NCBI GenBank assembly: GCA_964388085.1
Contig: CAYLZW010000170.1
Coordinates: 1-12,397, forward strand
Direction of reading: 5' to 3'
Length of the DNA stretch: 12,397 nt
From: CAYLZW01 sp964388085
Lineage (GTDB): Bacteria > Myxococcota > UBA727 > CAYLZW01
Of this stretch, positions 1-5,721 are shown piece after piece. The notes under the pieces were generated by a model. That model made no database searches and was not told the DNA's origin. It saw only the letters and a program-made list of their open reading frames with translations. Every line of letters starts with the position of its first letter. Positions within the stretch are counted from its first letter, which is position 1. Position numbers and translations under genes: made by a program.

Positions 1-599
1 GCGGCGGCACGAAGGACAGCGCGGGCTGGCGTGGCGAGAGAGAGGCGGCGTCGGCTGCGACAGCACCGACAGCGACGGTGCAGGCGGAGCGAGGTCCCGC
101 GCAGGTGCAGAAGGGAGACATCGTCGAGGTCGTCACGATGCCGGGCACACCCATGGAGGTGGTGGAGGTGAACGGCGACGAGGTCGTGGTCGCGCGCGGG
201 CCGATGAAGCTGCGCACCGATCGCGCTTCGCTCCGGGAGCCTCGAGAGGGGCGAGCGGCCAAAGCGGTGTTCACTTCGGCGCCAGCGGTGAAAGCGACGG
301 GCGCCAAGCCGCTGTCGGCGCCGTCGTCTTCCGAGCCGCGCACCTCGGAGAACACCTTGGACGTCCGCGGCGAGCGGGTGGAGAACGCGATGGAGCTGCT
401 CGAGGCCTTCCTCGATCGCCTGCTGCGCGACGGCAAGACGCGTGGCTTCGTGCTGCACGGTCACGGCACGGGGGCGCTCAAGCGGGCCATACGAGACGCG
501 GCAGCGCAGAGCCGCTACGTCGAACGAAGCGGGCCGGCGCACCCCGACGACGGTGGCGACGCCTGCACGCTCGTGGAGCTGGGCGATCCGCGAGCGTGA
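1..599 (+). CDS. mutS2: MutS2 family protein, C-terminal part (5' end outside window)
   Basis: The reading frame is open from base 3 to the TGA at 597-599, with no stop at the left edge, so this is the 3' end of a longer gene; the GTG at 78 is only an internal codon. The visible 198 residues hold two parts known at the C-terminus of MutS2. First comes a small beta-rich, KOW-like stretch (KGDIVEVVTMPG at about 111-146, then VVEVNGDEVVVARG). After a low-complexity Ala/Ser/Pro linker comes an Smr domain beginning LDVRGERVENA (357-389), with the signature HGHGTGALK (456-482) and the end motif GGDACTLVEL (552-581). MutS2 proteins bind branched DNA or collided ribosomes; the Smr domain supplies nuclease or RNA/DNA-binding activity. 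LDVRG rather than LDxHG is normal for MutS2. The ATPase and clamp parts are outside the window. A stand-alone Smr protein is less likely given the preceding KOW-like part. Confidence 0.88.
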   Translation, partial: GGTKDSAGWRGEREAASAATAPTATVQAERGPAQVQKGDIVEVVTMPGTPMEVVEVNGDEVVVARGPMKLRTDRASLREPREGRAAKAVFTSAPAVKATGAKPLSAPSSSEPRTSENTLDVRGERVENAMELLEAFLDRLLRDGKTRGFVLHGHGTGALKRAIRDAAAQSRYVERSGPAHPDDGGDACTLVELGDPRA

Positions 600-623
600 G
601 TGACCCGGGGCCGTTCAGCTCTT

Positions 624-1688
624 CTAAACGGGATCCGCGACCGCCTTGTCGTCGTGATCGCTGCTGCTCGAGGGCGTCGCTCGCCAGCCGCCGAGCGCCG
701 GCGCGTCACTTCGCTTGGCGAACACCAAGAGCGCGATGCCGACGAGCGCGAGACCTACGCTCAGCCACTGTCCGCGTGTGATGTGCAGCGTGGCGTACTC
801 GAGGTGCGCGATGTGCGCGTCAGGTTCGCGGAAGAATTCGGCCACCACGCGGGCGGCGGCGTAGACGATGCCGAACAGGCCGATGATGACGCCGGGTTTT
901 TGCGGCTTGCGCCAAGCAAACAGCAGCACCCCGAAGACGAGCAGGCCCTCGAGCACCGCCTCGTACAGTTGCGACGGGTGACGCGGGGTCAGGTAGGGCG
1001 CGACCGCCAGCGCAAGAGCCTTGTCCCCTTGCTGGATGACCTCGAGGATCTCCGGCAGCCTCGTGCGGATGTTGCTGCCATCGAGGGGCGCGCCTCCGAG
1101 CACGGGATCGATCGCACGCGCGACGGCCGTGAGCTTGTCCGCCGAGAACGTGTACAGCTCCTGGGGGAAGCGAACGGCCCAGGGCACGTCGGTGGCGCGG
1201 CCGTACAGCTCTCCGTTCACGAAGTTCGCGAGGCGTCCGAAGAACAGGCCGAGCGGCGCCGCGAAGCCGGCGAGGTCGAACACGTGCAGCGTCGGAGCGC
1301 CTTTCCGTCGAGCGAACCAGGCCGACGCGAGCAACACGCCGATCATGCCGCCGTGGCTCGACATCCCTCCCTGGTTCAGCGCCAACAGACCCCAGAAGGG
1401 CGGATCGCCGCCGAAGGTCCAGAGCAAGGACGGCTGGTAGAAGAGCACGTAGCCGACGCGACCGCCGCCGACAGCGCCGACGGCCAGGGCCATGACGAGA
1501 TCGCCCGAGCTGGTCGCCTCGATGGGGGAGCGGCCGCGGTGCAGCACGTGACGGATGAGTCCCCACGCGCAGAAGAACCCGACCACGTAGGCGAGCCCGT
1601 ACCAGCGAATCGGGCCGTTCTCCCAAAGCTCGACGAGAAACGGGTCAATGTTGTGCACCCAGTAGTGGGTTGGGTCACCGGCATCCAT
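624..1688 (-). CDS. lgt: Prolipoprotein diacylglyceryl transferase
   Basis: Lgt is an inner-membrane enzyme that moves diacylglycerol from phosphatidylglycerol to the lipobox cysteine of prolipoproteins. The 354-residue product shows the family signature GRLANFVNGELYG (151-163), which fits the PROSITE pattern exactly. It also has the SHGGMIGVLLA motif with the conserved His (112), HPSQLYEAVLEG (237-248) and the late REPD (287-290). Several hydrophobic helices are present (about 29-45, 64-84, 114-126, 138-150, 245-258, 266-284, 308-324). The start at 1688 is chosen because GAGGGA lies six bases upstream and the protein then begins like other Lgt proteins (YWVHNIDPF); an upstream in-frame ATG at 1820 would add 44 residues unlike the family. 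The loop between the signature and HPSQLYE is somewhat long, and a polar tail of about 30 residues follows the last helix. It is convergent with mutS2 (24-base gap) and divergent from the metal cluster, whose lipoproteins would be its substrates. Confidence 0.96.
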   Translation of the reverse strand: MDAGDPTHYWVHNIDPFLVELWENGPIRWYGLAYVVGFFCAWGLIRHVLHRGRSPIEATSSGDLVMALAVGAVGGGRVGYVLFYQPSLLWTFGGDPPFWGLLALNQGGMSSHGGMIGVLLASAWFARRKGAPTLHVFDLAGFAAPLGLFFGRLANFVNGELYGRATDVPWAVRFPQELYTFSADKLTAVARAIDPVLGGAPLDGSNIRTRLPEILEVIQQGDKALALAVAPYLTPRHPSQLYEAVLEGLLVFGVLLFAWRKPQKPGVIIGLFGIVYAAARVVAEFFREPDAHIAHLEYATLHITRGQWLSVGLALVGIALLVFAKRSDAPALGGWRATPSSSSDHDDKAVADPV

Positions 1689-1694
1689 GCGCGC

Positions 1695-1700
1695 TCCCTC
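1695..1700 (-). promoter_or_regulatory. Ribosome binding site of lgt
   Basis: On the minus strand the bases read GAGGGA, within a longer GA-rich run, six bases before the ATG at 1688. This decides the lgt start against the in-frame ATG at 1820, which would lengthen the protein by 44 residues. Confidence 0.75.
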
Positions 1701-1825
1701 TCTCGACCTAGCCTCGCGCCAGCGGGCACACCAGCATGGCACCGATGTACCGAAACACCCGGGCCATCCACCGCGTTCCGCGAACGGGCGCCGAGGGCCA
1801 GAAAGAATCGCCGCGATCACGTGTA

Positions 1826-1854
1826 TTGGCGAACGGGGCTGGTTCGTCTATGAT
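1826..1854 (+). promoter_or_regulatory. Sigma70-like promoter at the head of the metal-efflux cluster
   Basis: TTGGCG (1826-1831, four of six matches to TTGACA) and TATGAT (1849-1854, five of six matches to TATAAT) are separated by exactly 17 bases. Transcription would start near 1861, only a few bases before the ATG at 1865, so the mRNA would be nearly leaderless. This excludes the in-frame ATG at 1850, which lies inside the -10 element, as the start of the first gene. In such GC-rich DNA an AT-rich hexamer at the right spacing stands out, but no start-site data support it here. Confidence 0.6.
1828..1848. promoter_or_regulatory. Candidate operator: dyad in the promoter spacer
   Basis: The half-sites GGCGAAC (1828-1834) and GTTCGTC (1842-1848) match as an inverted repeat at six of seven positions, with seven bases between them. 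They fill the spacer between the -35 and -10 hexamers, where a dimeric regulator would occlude or remodel RNA polymerase. The position resembles MerR-type metal operators, but the spacer is 17 bases rather than the 19-20 usual for MerR/CueR, so an ordinary repressor is as likely. No regulator gene is in the window. The assignment is inferred from symmetry and place alone. Confidence 0.45.
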
Positions 1855-1864
1855 TGGGCGAGGC

Positions 1865-2272
1865 ATGAACACGGGAACCGGCATCCTGAAGAAGGCCACA
1901 GCGCTGCTGCTGTTGCCGCTCGCGTTGTTCGCGGGGTCGTCGCTCGCCGTCGATCTCATGAGCTGCCGCGCGCAGGGGCTGGTCAGCTCGAGCTGTTGCT
2001 GTCCATCGCCTGCCATACGGGTCGCGGTGGATGAGCACCCGCAGCTCGAGCAGGGCTGCTGCGAGCGCTTCACGCTCTCCTACGCGTCCGAGGCGCCAGC
2101 CCCGCACGGGCAGCTCGTGCTCGCACCGTTGGCGCTGCCTTCCGTCTCCGGGCTTCCGTTCGTCACTTTCGCGAACGTCGAAACCGACGTCGATGATGTT
2201 CCCCGCGCGGAGCGAGTGCCTGATGCCACAGGTCCACCGCTGCGGGTCCTCCACTGTAGCTTTCTGACCTGA
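1865..2272 (+). CDS. Small Cys-rich exported protein, possibly HYC_CC_PP-like
   Basis: The 135-residue product has a clear signal peptide (Lys-Lys at 9-10, then the hydrophobic core TALLLLPLALFAG). The mature part has seven cysteines: Cys34 (MSCRAQG), a triplet Cys44-46 (SSCCCP), a pair Cys65-66 (GCCERF) and Cys131 near the end (PPLRVLHCSFLT). Spaced Cys groups, a CC pair and a C-terminal PP followed by CSFL recall small exported proteins known as the HYC_CC_PP family near TolC/RND genes; I recall this resemblance and have not searched it. No enzyme motif is visible. The ATG at 1865 is preferred because the ATG at 1850 lies within the probable -10 box. The gene lies 132 bases before the outer-membrane factor and probably shares its transcript. 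A role in binding or sensing thiophilic metal in the periplasm is inference. Confidence 0.72.
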   Translation: MNTGTGILKKATALLLLPLALFAGSSLAVDLMSCRAQGLVSSSCCCPSPAIRVAVDEHPQLEQGCCERFTLSYASEAPAPHGQLVLAPLALPSVSGLPFVTFANVETDVDDVPRAERVPDATGPPLRVLHCSFLT

Positions 2273-2300
2273 AGCTCCTCGGTGTCGTCGTGGCGGCCCG

Positions 2301-2319
2301 CGCTCGTGCTTTGCGAGCG
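2301..2319 (+). other. Small inverted repeat after the Cys-rich gene
   Basis: CGCTCG (2301-2306) and CGAGCG (2314-2319) are perfect inverted copies around a seven-base loop, 28 bases after the stop of the Cys-rich gene. It could be a weak RNA hairpin that separates that gene from the pump genes or protects an mRNA end. No U-rich run follows, so it is not a standard intrinsic terminator, and six-base stems arise by chance in such GC-rich DNA. Confidence 0.3.
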
Positions 2320-2370
2320 AGACGTCGCCTGAACGCACACGCACGCGCGCCATTGGCGTGGTGCGGCGGC

Positions 2371-2387
2371 CTCGTGAACCACACGAG
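2371..2387 (+). other. Small inverted repeat just before the outer-membrane-factor ribosome binding site
   Basis: CTCGTG (2371-2376) and CACGAG (2382-2387) are perfect inverted copies around a five-base loop. The stem ends seven bases before the GGAG (2395-2398) that serves the ATG at 2405. It might modulate ribosome access or be a protein-binding dyad. The stem is short and may be chance. Confidence 0.25.
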
Positions 2388-2404
2388 CCACCCTGGAGTC
2401 GAAC

Positions 2405-3853
2405 ATGTTCTCGAGACGAATCGCGGCAGGCGCGTTCGGCGCGCTGCTGCTGACCCATCCCCTCATCGCCAGCGGCTGTGCGCTGGGAGCGCGCTCGGGG
2501 TACGAGGAGCGGCTCGCGTCGTGGCGCGCGCAGGCGGACGTGATCCGGCCGATTCGATCGCCGGCCGACGACGCTGAAGGTGCCGCTCTCTTCGAAGGGC
2601 ACGCGGCGCTCCAGCAGAGCGCGCTCGTCACCGCGGTGCTCTCGCGAAGCCCGACGCTCACGTCGGCGCAAGCAGCGTGGCGTGCCGCGCTCGAGGACGT
2701 GCCGCAGGCGATAGCGCTCGAGGACCCGATGCTCGCGTACGAGATCGCGCCGCTGAGCCTGCCGCTGCCTGGAGCAGGGACCTCTCTCATCGGCGGAGAC
2801 GCGCACTTCGGAAACTCGATCATGCTGAGCCAGCGGCTGCCATTTCCAGGCAAGCTCGAGGCGCGCGGCGCGCTGGCGCTGTCGTCGGCGGACGTCGCTG
2901 AGCAGGAGCTGAAGGCGGCCCGCCTCTCCCTCGGGTTGCTCGCGTCGCAGCTGTGGGCCGACTACTTCGCCGTGTCGCGCTCGTTGGCCGTGAACGATGA
3001 GCTGTCCGTAGTGCTCGCCGCCCTGCGGGAGAGCGCCGAAGCGCACCTCGAGACCGGCCACTCGCTGCTGCGCGATCCGCTCAAGGCCGAGGTCGCGCTC
3101 GCCCACCTCGAGCACGATCGCGTGGTGTTGCAGTCCCGTCGTCGTGTGCTGGTCGCGCGCTTGAACGGGCTTCTGCATCGACCGCCCCGCGCTCCGTTGC
3201 CTCCGCCGCCAAACGAGGTCGCGCTGCCGGACGTCGTCGAGAGCGATGACGACTTCATGAGGCGCGCGCTCGAGCAGCGACCTGAGCTCGCCGCGGCGGA
3301 GGCTGGCATCCGGAACGCCGAGGCGGGCCTCGACCTGGCCAGCCTCGCCTACGCCCCCGACATGTCCGTGAGCGGGGAGTACACGTCGATGTTCCCCATG
3401 CTCGAGCACCAGTGGATGGTCGGCGCGTCGCTCTCGTTGCCGCTGCAATTCGACCGCCGGCAAGCCGAGCACGACGCTGCAGAGGCGCGGGTGCTGCGCG
3501 CCGAGAGCGAGCGCGCACGCGTCGTCGACGAGCTTCGGACCGAGCTTGCGGTCGCTCGTGAGCGAGTGGCGGAGGCGCACCACGTCGTGGCCCTCTTCGA
3601 GCGACGTTTGCTGCCTGCCGCGAGAGGCCAGCTCGAGGCCGCGCGTGCGTCCCTCGAGGCAGGTACGCGAGGCTTCTTCGACGTGCTGGAGGCCGAGGAG
3701 GATCTGCGCCGCATTCGGCTCTCGCGCGAAGAGGCGATCGCAGACCTGTTGAAGAGGAGCGCGGAGCTGGAGCGCGCGCTCGGGCGCATCCCCGGTCTCG
3801 CGGAAGACACGTCGACCGGTACCTCGGTCACCCTGGGCGGAGAGCAGTCATGA
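2405..3853 (+). CDS. TolC-family outer-membrane factor (CusC-like)
   Basis: This is the outer-membrane exit duct of the efflux system. The 482-residue protein has an N-terminal hydrophobic export signal ending in SGC (Cys near residue 25), so it may be a lipoprotein like CusC, although Ala instead of Leu at -3 makes the lipobox imperfect. The body shows the duplicated outer-membrane-efflux-protein pattern of long Ala/Glu/Arg-rich coiled coils with short strands. Family landmarks are QRLPFPGKLEARG, the hallmark of heavy-metal OMFs, then a first-repeat end at RLNGLLHRPP, and a second repeat starting RPELAAAEAGIRNAEAGL. That is followed by the barrel stretch YTSMFPML...WMVGASLSLPL and the FFDVLEAEEDLRR helix. 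A GGAG lies six bases before the ATG. The stop overlaps the adaptor's start (ATGA), so the two are translationally coupled. Substrate choice comes from its RND partner, hence CusC by context. Confidence 0.92.
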   Translation: MFSRRIAAGAFGALLLTHPLIASGCALGARSGYEERLASWRAQADVIRPIRSPADDAEGAALFEGHAALQQSALVTAVLSRSPTLTSAQAAWRAALEDVPQAIALEDPMLAYEIAPLSLPLPGAGTSLIGGDAHFGNSIMLSQRLPFPGKLEARGALALSSADVAEQELKAARLSLGLLASQLWADYFAVSRSLAVNDELSVVLAALRESAEAHLETGHSLLRDPLKAEVALAHLEHDRVVLQSRRRVLVARLNGLLHRPPRAPLPPPPNEVALPDVVESDDDFMRRALEQRPELAAAEAGIRNAEAGLDLASLAYAPDMSVSGEYTSMFPMLEHQWMVGASLSLPLQFDRRQAEHDAAEARVLRAESERARVVDELRTELAVARERVAEAHHVVALFERRLLPAARGQLEAARASLEAGTRGFFDVLEAEEDLRRIRLSREEAIADLLKRSAELERALGRIPGLAEDTSTGTSVTLGGEQS

Positions 3854-5721
3854 CGACGACGAACCTCCTGAAGCGGCCGCTCGGGCGTCGCGACCTCGCC
3901 CTCCCGCTCCTTGGGCTACTGGCGTCGGTGGCGCTCTCTGGTTGTGACGCGGACGCCGAGAAGTCGCCGCCGCCAACGCATGCGGCAGCGAAGGACGCGA
4001 CAACAAAGCTCGCTGTGCTGCCGAGCGCCGCGAAGGCGGAGGTCAGCGAAGCCTTCGCGGCCTACGAGCGCGCACGTGCTCTGCTGGCGAGCGATCGACG
4101 AGAGGGGCTCGAGGACCACGCGACGTCGATGGCAGGTCACCTTCGCGCGGCGGCGGACGCTCTGCCGCAGGGCGACGTGAGCGCGACCTGGCTGCTCGCT
4201 TCGGCCGAGCGTGTCGAGGCCATCGCGTCGGCGTCCACTCTCGACGAGGCACGCCTGCGCTTTCAGGAGGCGAGCGAGATTGTCATCGCCCTCGGCGCCG
4301 CGGACCCGACGCTGCAGAAGGGTCTGCACGTCTTCGAGTGCCCGATGGTGCAGGGCTTCAACAGCTGGGTTCAGCCGACCCGTGAGCTCGCGAACCCTTA
4401 CATGGGCCAGCAGATGCTCTCGTGCGGCTCGGAGCGCGCCTGGCATCCCGCGGCAAGGTCGTCGTCGAGCAGCGCGTCGTCAGCCCCCTCGTCATCGGTG
4501 CAAGCGCACGACGGGCACGTGCACGACGACGGCATCGCCTACTACACGTGCCCGATGCATCCGTCCGTCAAGCAGGACGGTCCGGGGCAGTGCCCGCTGT
4601 GCGGCATGGACCTCACGCCGATCACGAAGGCGCAGCTCGCGAGCGGTCAGCTGCTCATCGACGAATCCCGCCGGCGCGAGATCGGCTTGCGCACCACCCG
4701 CGTAACGAAAGGCACCTTCTCGACGGAGCTCCGCACCGTCGGCCGTGTGACCTTCGATGAAGCACGGCTCTATGACGTGAACCTCAAGCTGAGCGGCTGG
4801 ATCGATCGCCTCCACGTCGACGAGACCGGAGAAGAGGTGAACAAGGGTCAGGTGCTGTTCACGCTCTACAGCCCCGACCTCTACGCGGCCCAGGTAGAGC
4901 TCATCAGCGCGCAGCGCGCCATCGACGCCGCGGGCGACGGCATCTCGAAGTCGCTCATCGCGTCGGCCTCGAAGAAGCTCGCGCTCTGGGACGTCAGCGC
5001 TGCGCAGATCGAGCAGCTACGCAAAGAGAAGGTCGCGCGCCGAGCGATGCCGATCCTCTCGCCCGCGCGCGGCCACGTCATCGAGAAGAACGTCGTCAAC
5101 GGCAGCCACGTCGAGGTCGGACAGACCGTCTACCGCATCGCCGATCTCAGGCGCGTGTGGATCGAGGCGGACGTGTACGAGAAGGACCTGCCGCGAGTAC
5201 ACGTCGGTCAGAAAGCGCGCGTCACGCTCTCCTACCTGCCCGGTCGCGTCTTCGAAGGTGCGGTCACGTTCGTGGCGCCGGTCCTCGACGAGAGCACGCG
5301 CACCGGCCGCGTCCGGCTCGAGCTCGACAACGACGAGCTGGCGCTGAAGCCGAATATGTTCACCGAGGTCACCCTGCTCGTCGACGGCGAGGAAGCGCTG
5401 CAGATCCCGCGGGAGGCCGTGCTCTACACCGGCCGGCGGCGCCTGGTGTTCATCGACCTCGGCGAGGGACGGCTGCGCCCGCAGGAGGTCACGATCGGAC
5501 GCGAGACGAACGAGGCCGTCGAGGTGTTGAGCGGCCTCTCCGAGGGAGACGTCGTCGTGACGTCCGGAAACTTCCTGCTCGCGGCCGAGAGCCGGATCAA
5601 GAACGCCGCCGACTTCTGGCACGACGATGAGGACGTGGAATCGCTACCCACTCCGTCGGCTGCAGAGAGCTCGACGCCCGCGCCCGCGCCGGAGCCGGCC
5701 GGTCTCGGGGGCACGCCATGA
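3850..5721 (+). CDS. cusB: CusB-type periplasmic adaptor with DUF3347 and heavy-metal-binding domains
   Basis: This membrane-fusion protein links the RND pump to the outer-membrane factor. It has 623 residues, against roughly 400 for E. coli CusB. The lipoprotein signal ends LSGC (Cys32), followed by Asp, which would favour inner-membrane retention under the enterobacterial Lol rule. A helical DUF3347 domain follows (about 55-200) with CPM (164-166) and NPYMGQQMLSCG (182-193). A Ser-rich linker leads to HDGHVHDD (220-227), then the heavy-metal-binding domain YYTCPMHP...CPLCGMD (Cys234, Cys248, Cys251, Met253). The adaptor core follows: half-lipoyl GWIDRLHVDETGE (about 317-329), a hairpin, second half-lipoyl SPARGHVIEKNVV, beta-barrel RVWIEADVYEKD...LKPNMF and a membrane-proximal domain. 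The tail is Pro-rich. GGAG lies seven bases before the ATG, and the gene overlaps both neighbours by four bases. The extra domains probably bind Cu/Ag and hand it to the pump, which is inferred. Confidence 0.93.
   Translation: MTTTNLLKRPLGRRDLALPLLGLLASVALSGCDADAEKSPPPTHAAAKDATTKLAVLPSAAKAEVSEAFAAYERARALLASDRREGLEDHATSMAGHLRAAADALPQGDVSATWLLASAERVEAIASASTLDEARLRFQEASEIVIALGAADPTLQKGLHVFECPMVQGFNSWVQPTRELANPYMGQQMLSCGSERAWHPAARSSSSSASSAPSSSVQAHDGHVHDDGIAYYTCPMHPSVKQDGPGQCPLCGMDLTPITKAQLASGQLLIDESRRREIGLRTTRVTKGTFSTELRTVGRVTFDEARLYDVNLKLSGWIDRLHVDETGEEVNKGQVLFTLYSPDLYAAQVELISAQRAIDAAGDGISKSLIASASKKLALWDVSAAQIEQLRKEKVARRAMPILSPARGHVIEKNVVNGSHVEVGQTVYRIADLRRVWIEADVYEKDLPRVHVGQKARVTLSYLPGRVFEGAVTFVAPVLDESTRTGRVRLELDNDELALKPNMFTEVTLLVDGEEALQIPREAVLYTGRRRLVFIDLGEGRLRPQEVTIGRETNEAVEVLSGLSEGDVVVTSGNFLLAAESRIKNAADFWHDDEDVESLPTPSAAESSTPAPAPEPAGLGGTP

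Noticed and set aside
1850..1852. ATG at 1850 as start of the Cys-rich protein
   Set aside because: It lies within the TATGAT -10 hexamer (1849-1854), upstream of the expected transcription start; the ATG at 1865 also gives a normal signal peptide.
600..1853. 417-codon open frame on the plus strand opposite lgt
   Set aside because: It is antisense to lgt, whose signature and ribosome site are clear; the composition is that of a shadow frame.
1817..3583. 588-codon open frame on the minus strand across the Cys-rich gene and the outer-membrane factor
   Set aside because: It crosses two real genes and a promoter region, is Arg/Glu-rich and has no recognisable domain.
3886..3891. Twin-arginine (Tat) motif in the adaptor signal (GRRDLALP)
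   Set aside because: Only the two Arg fit; the following residues do not match the Tat consensus, and a LSGC lipobox explains the signal as a lipoprotein.
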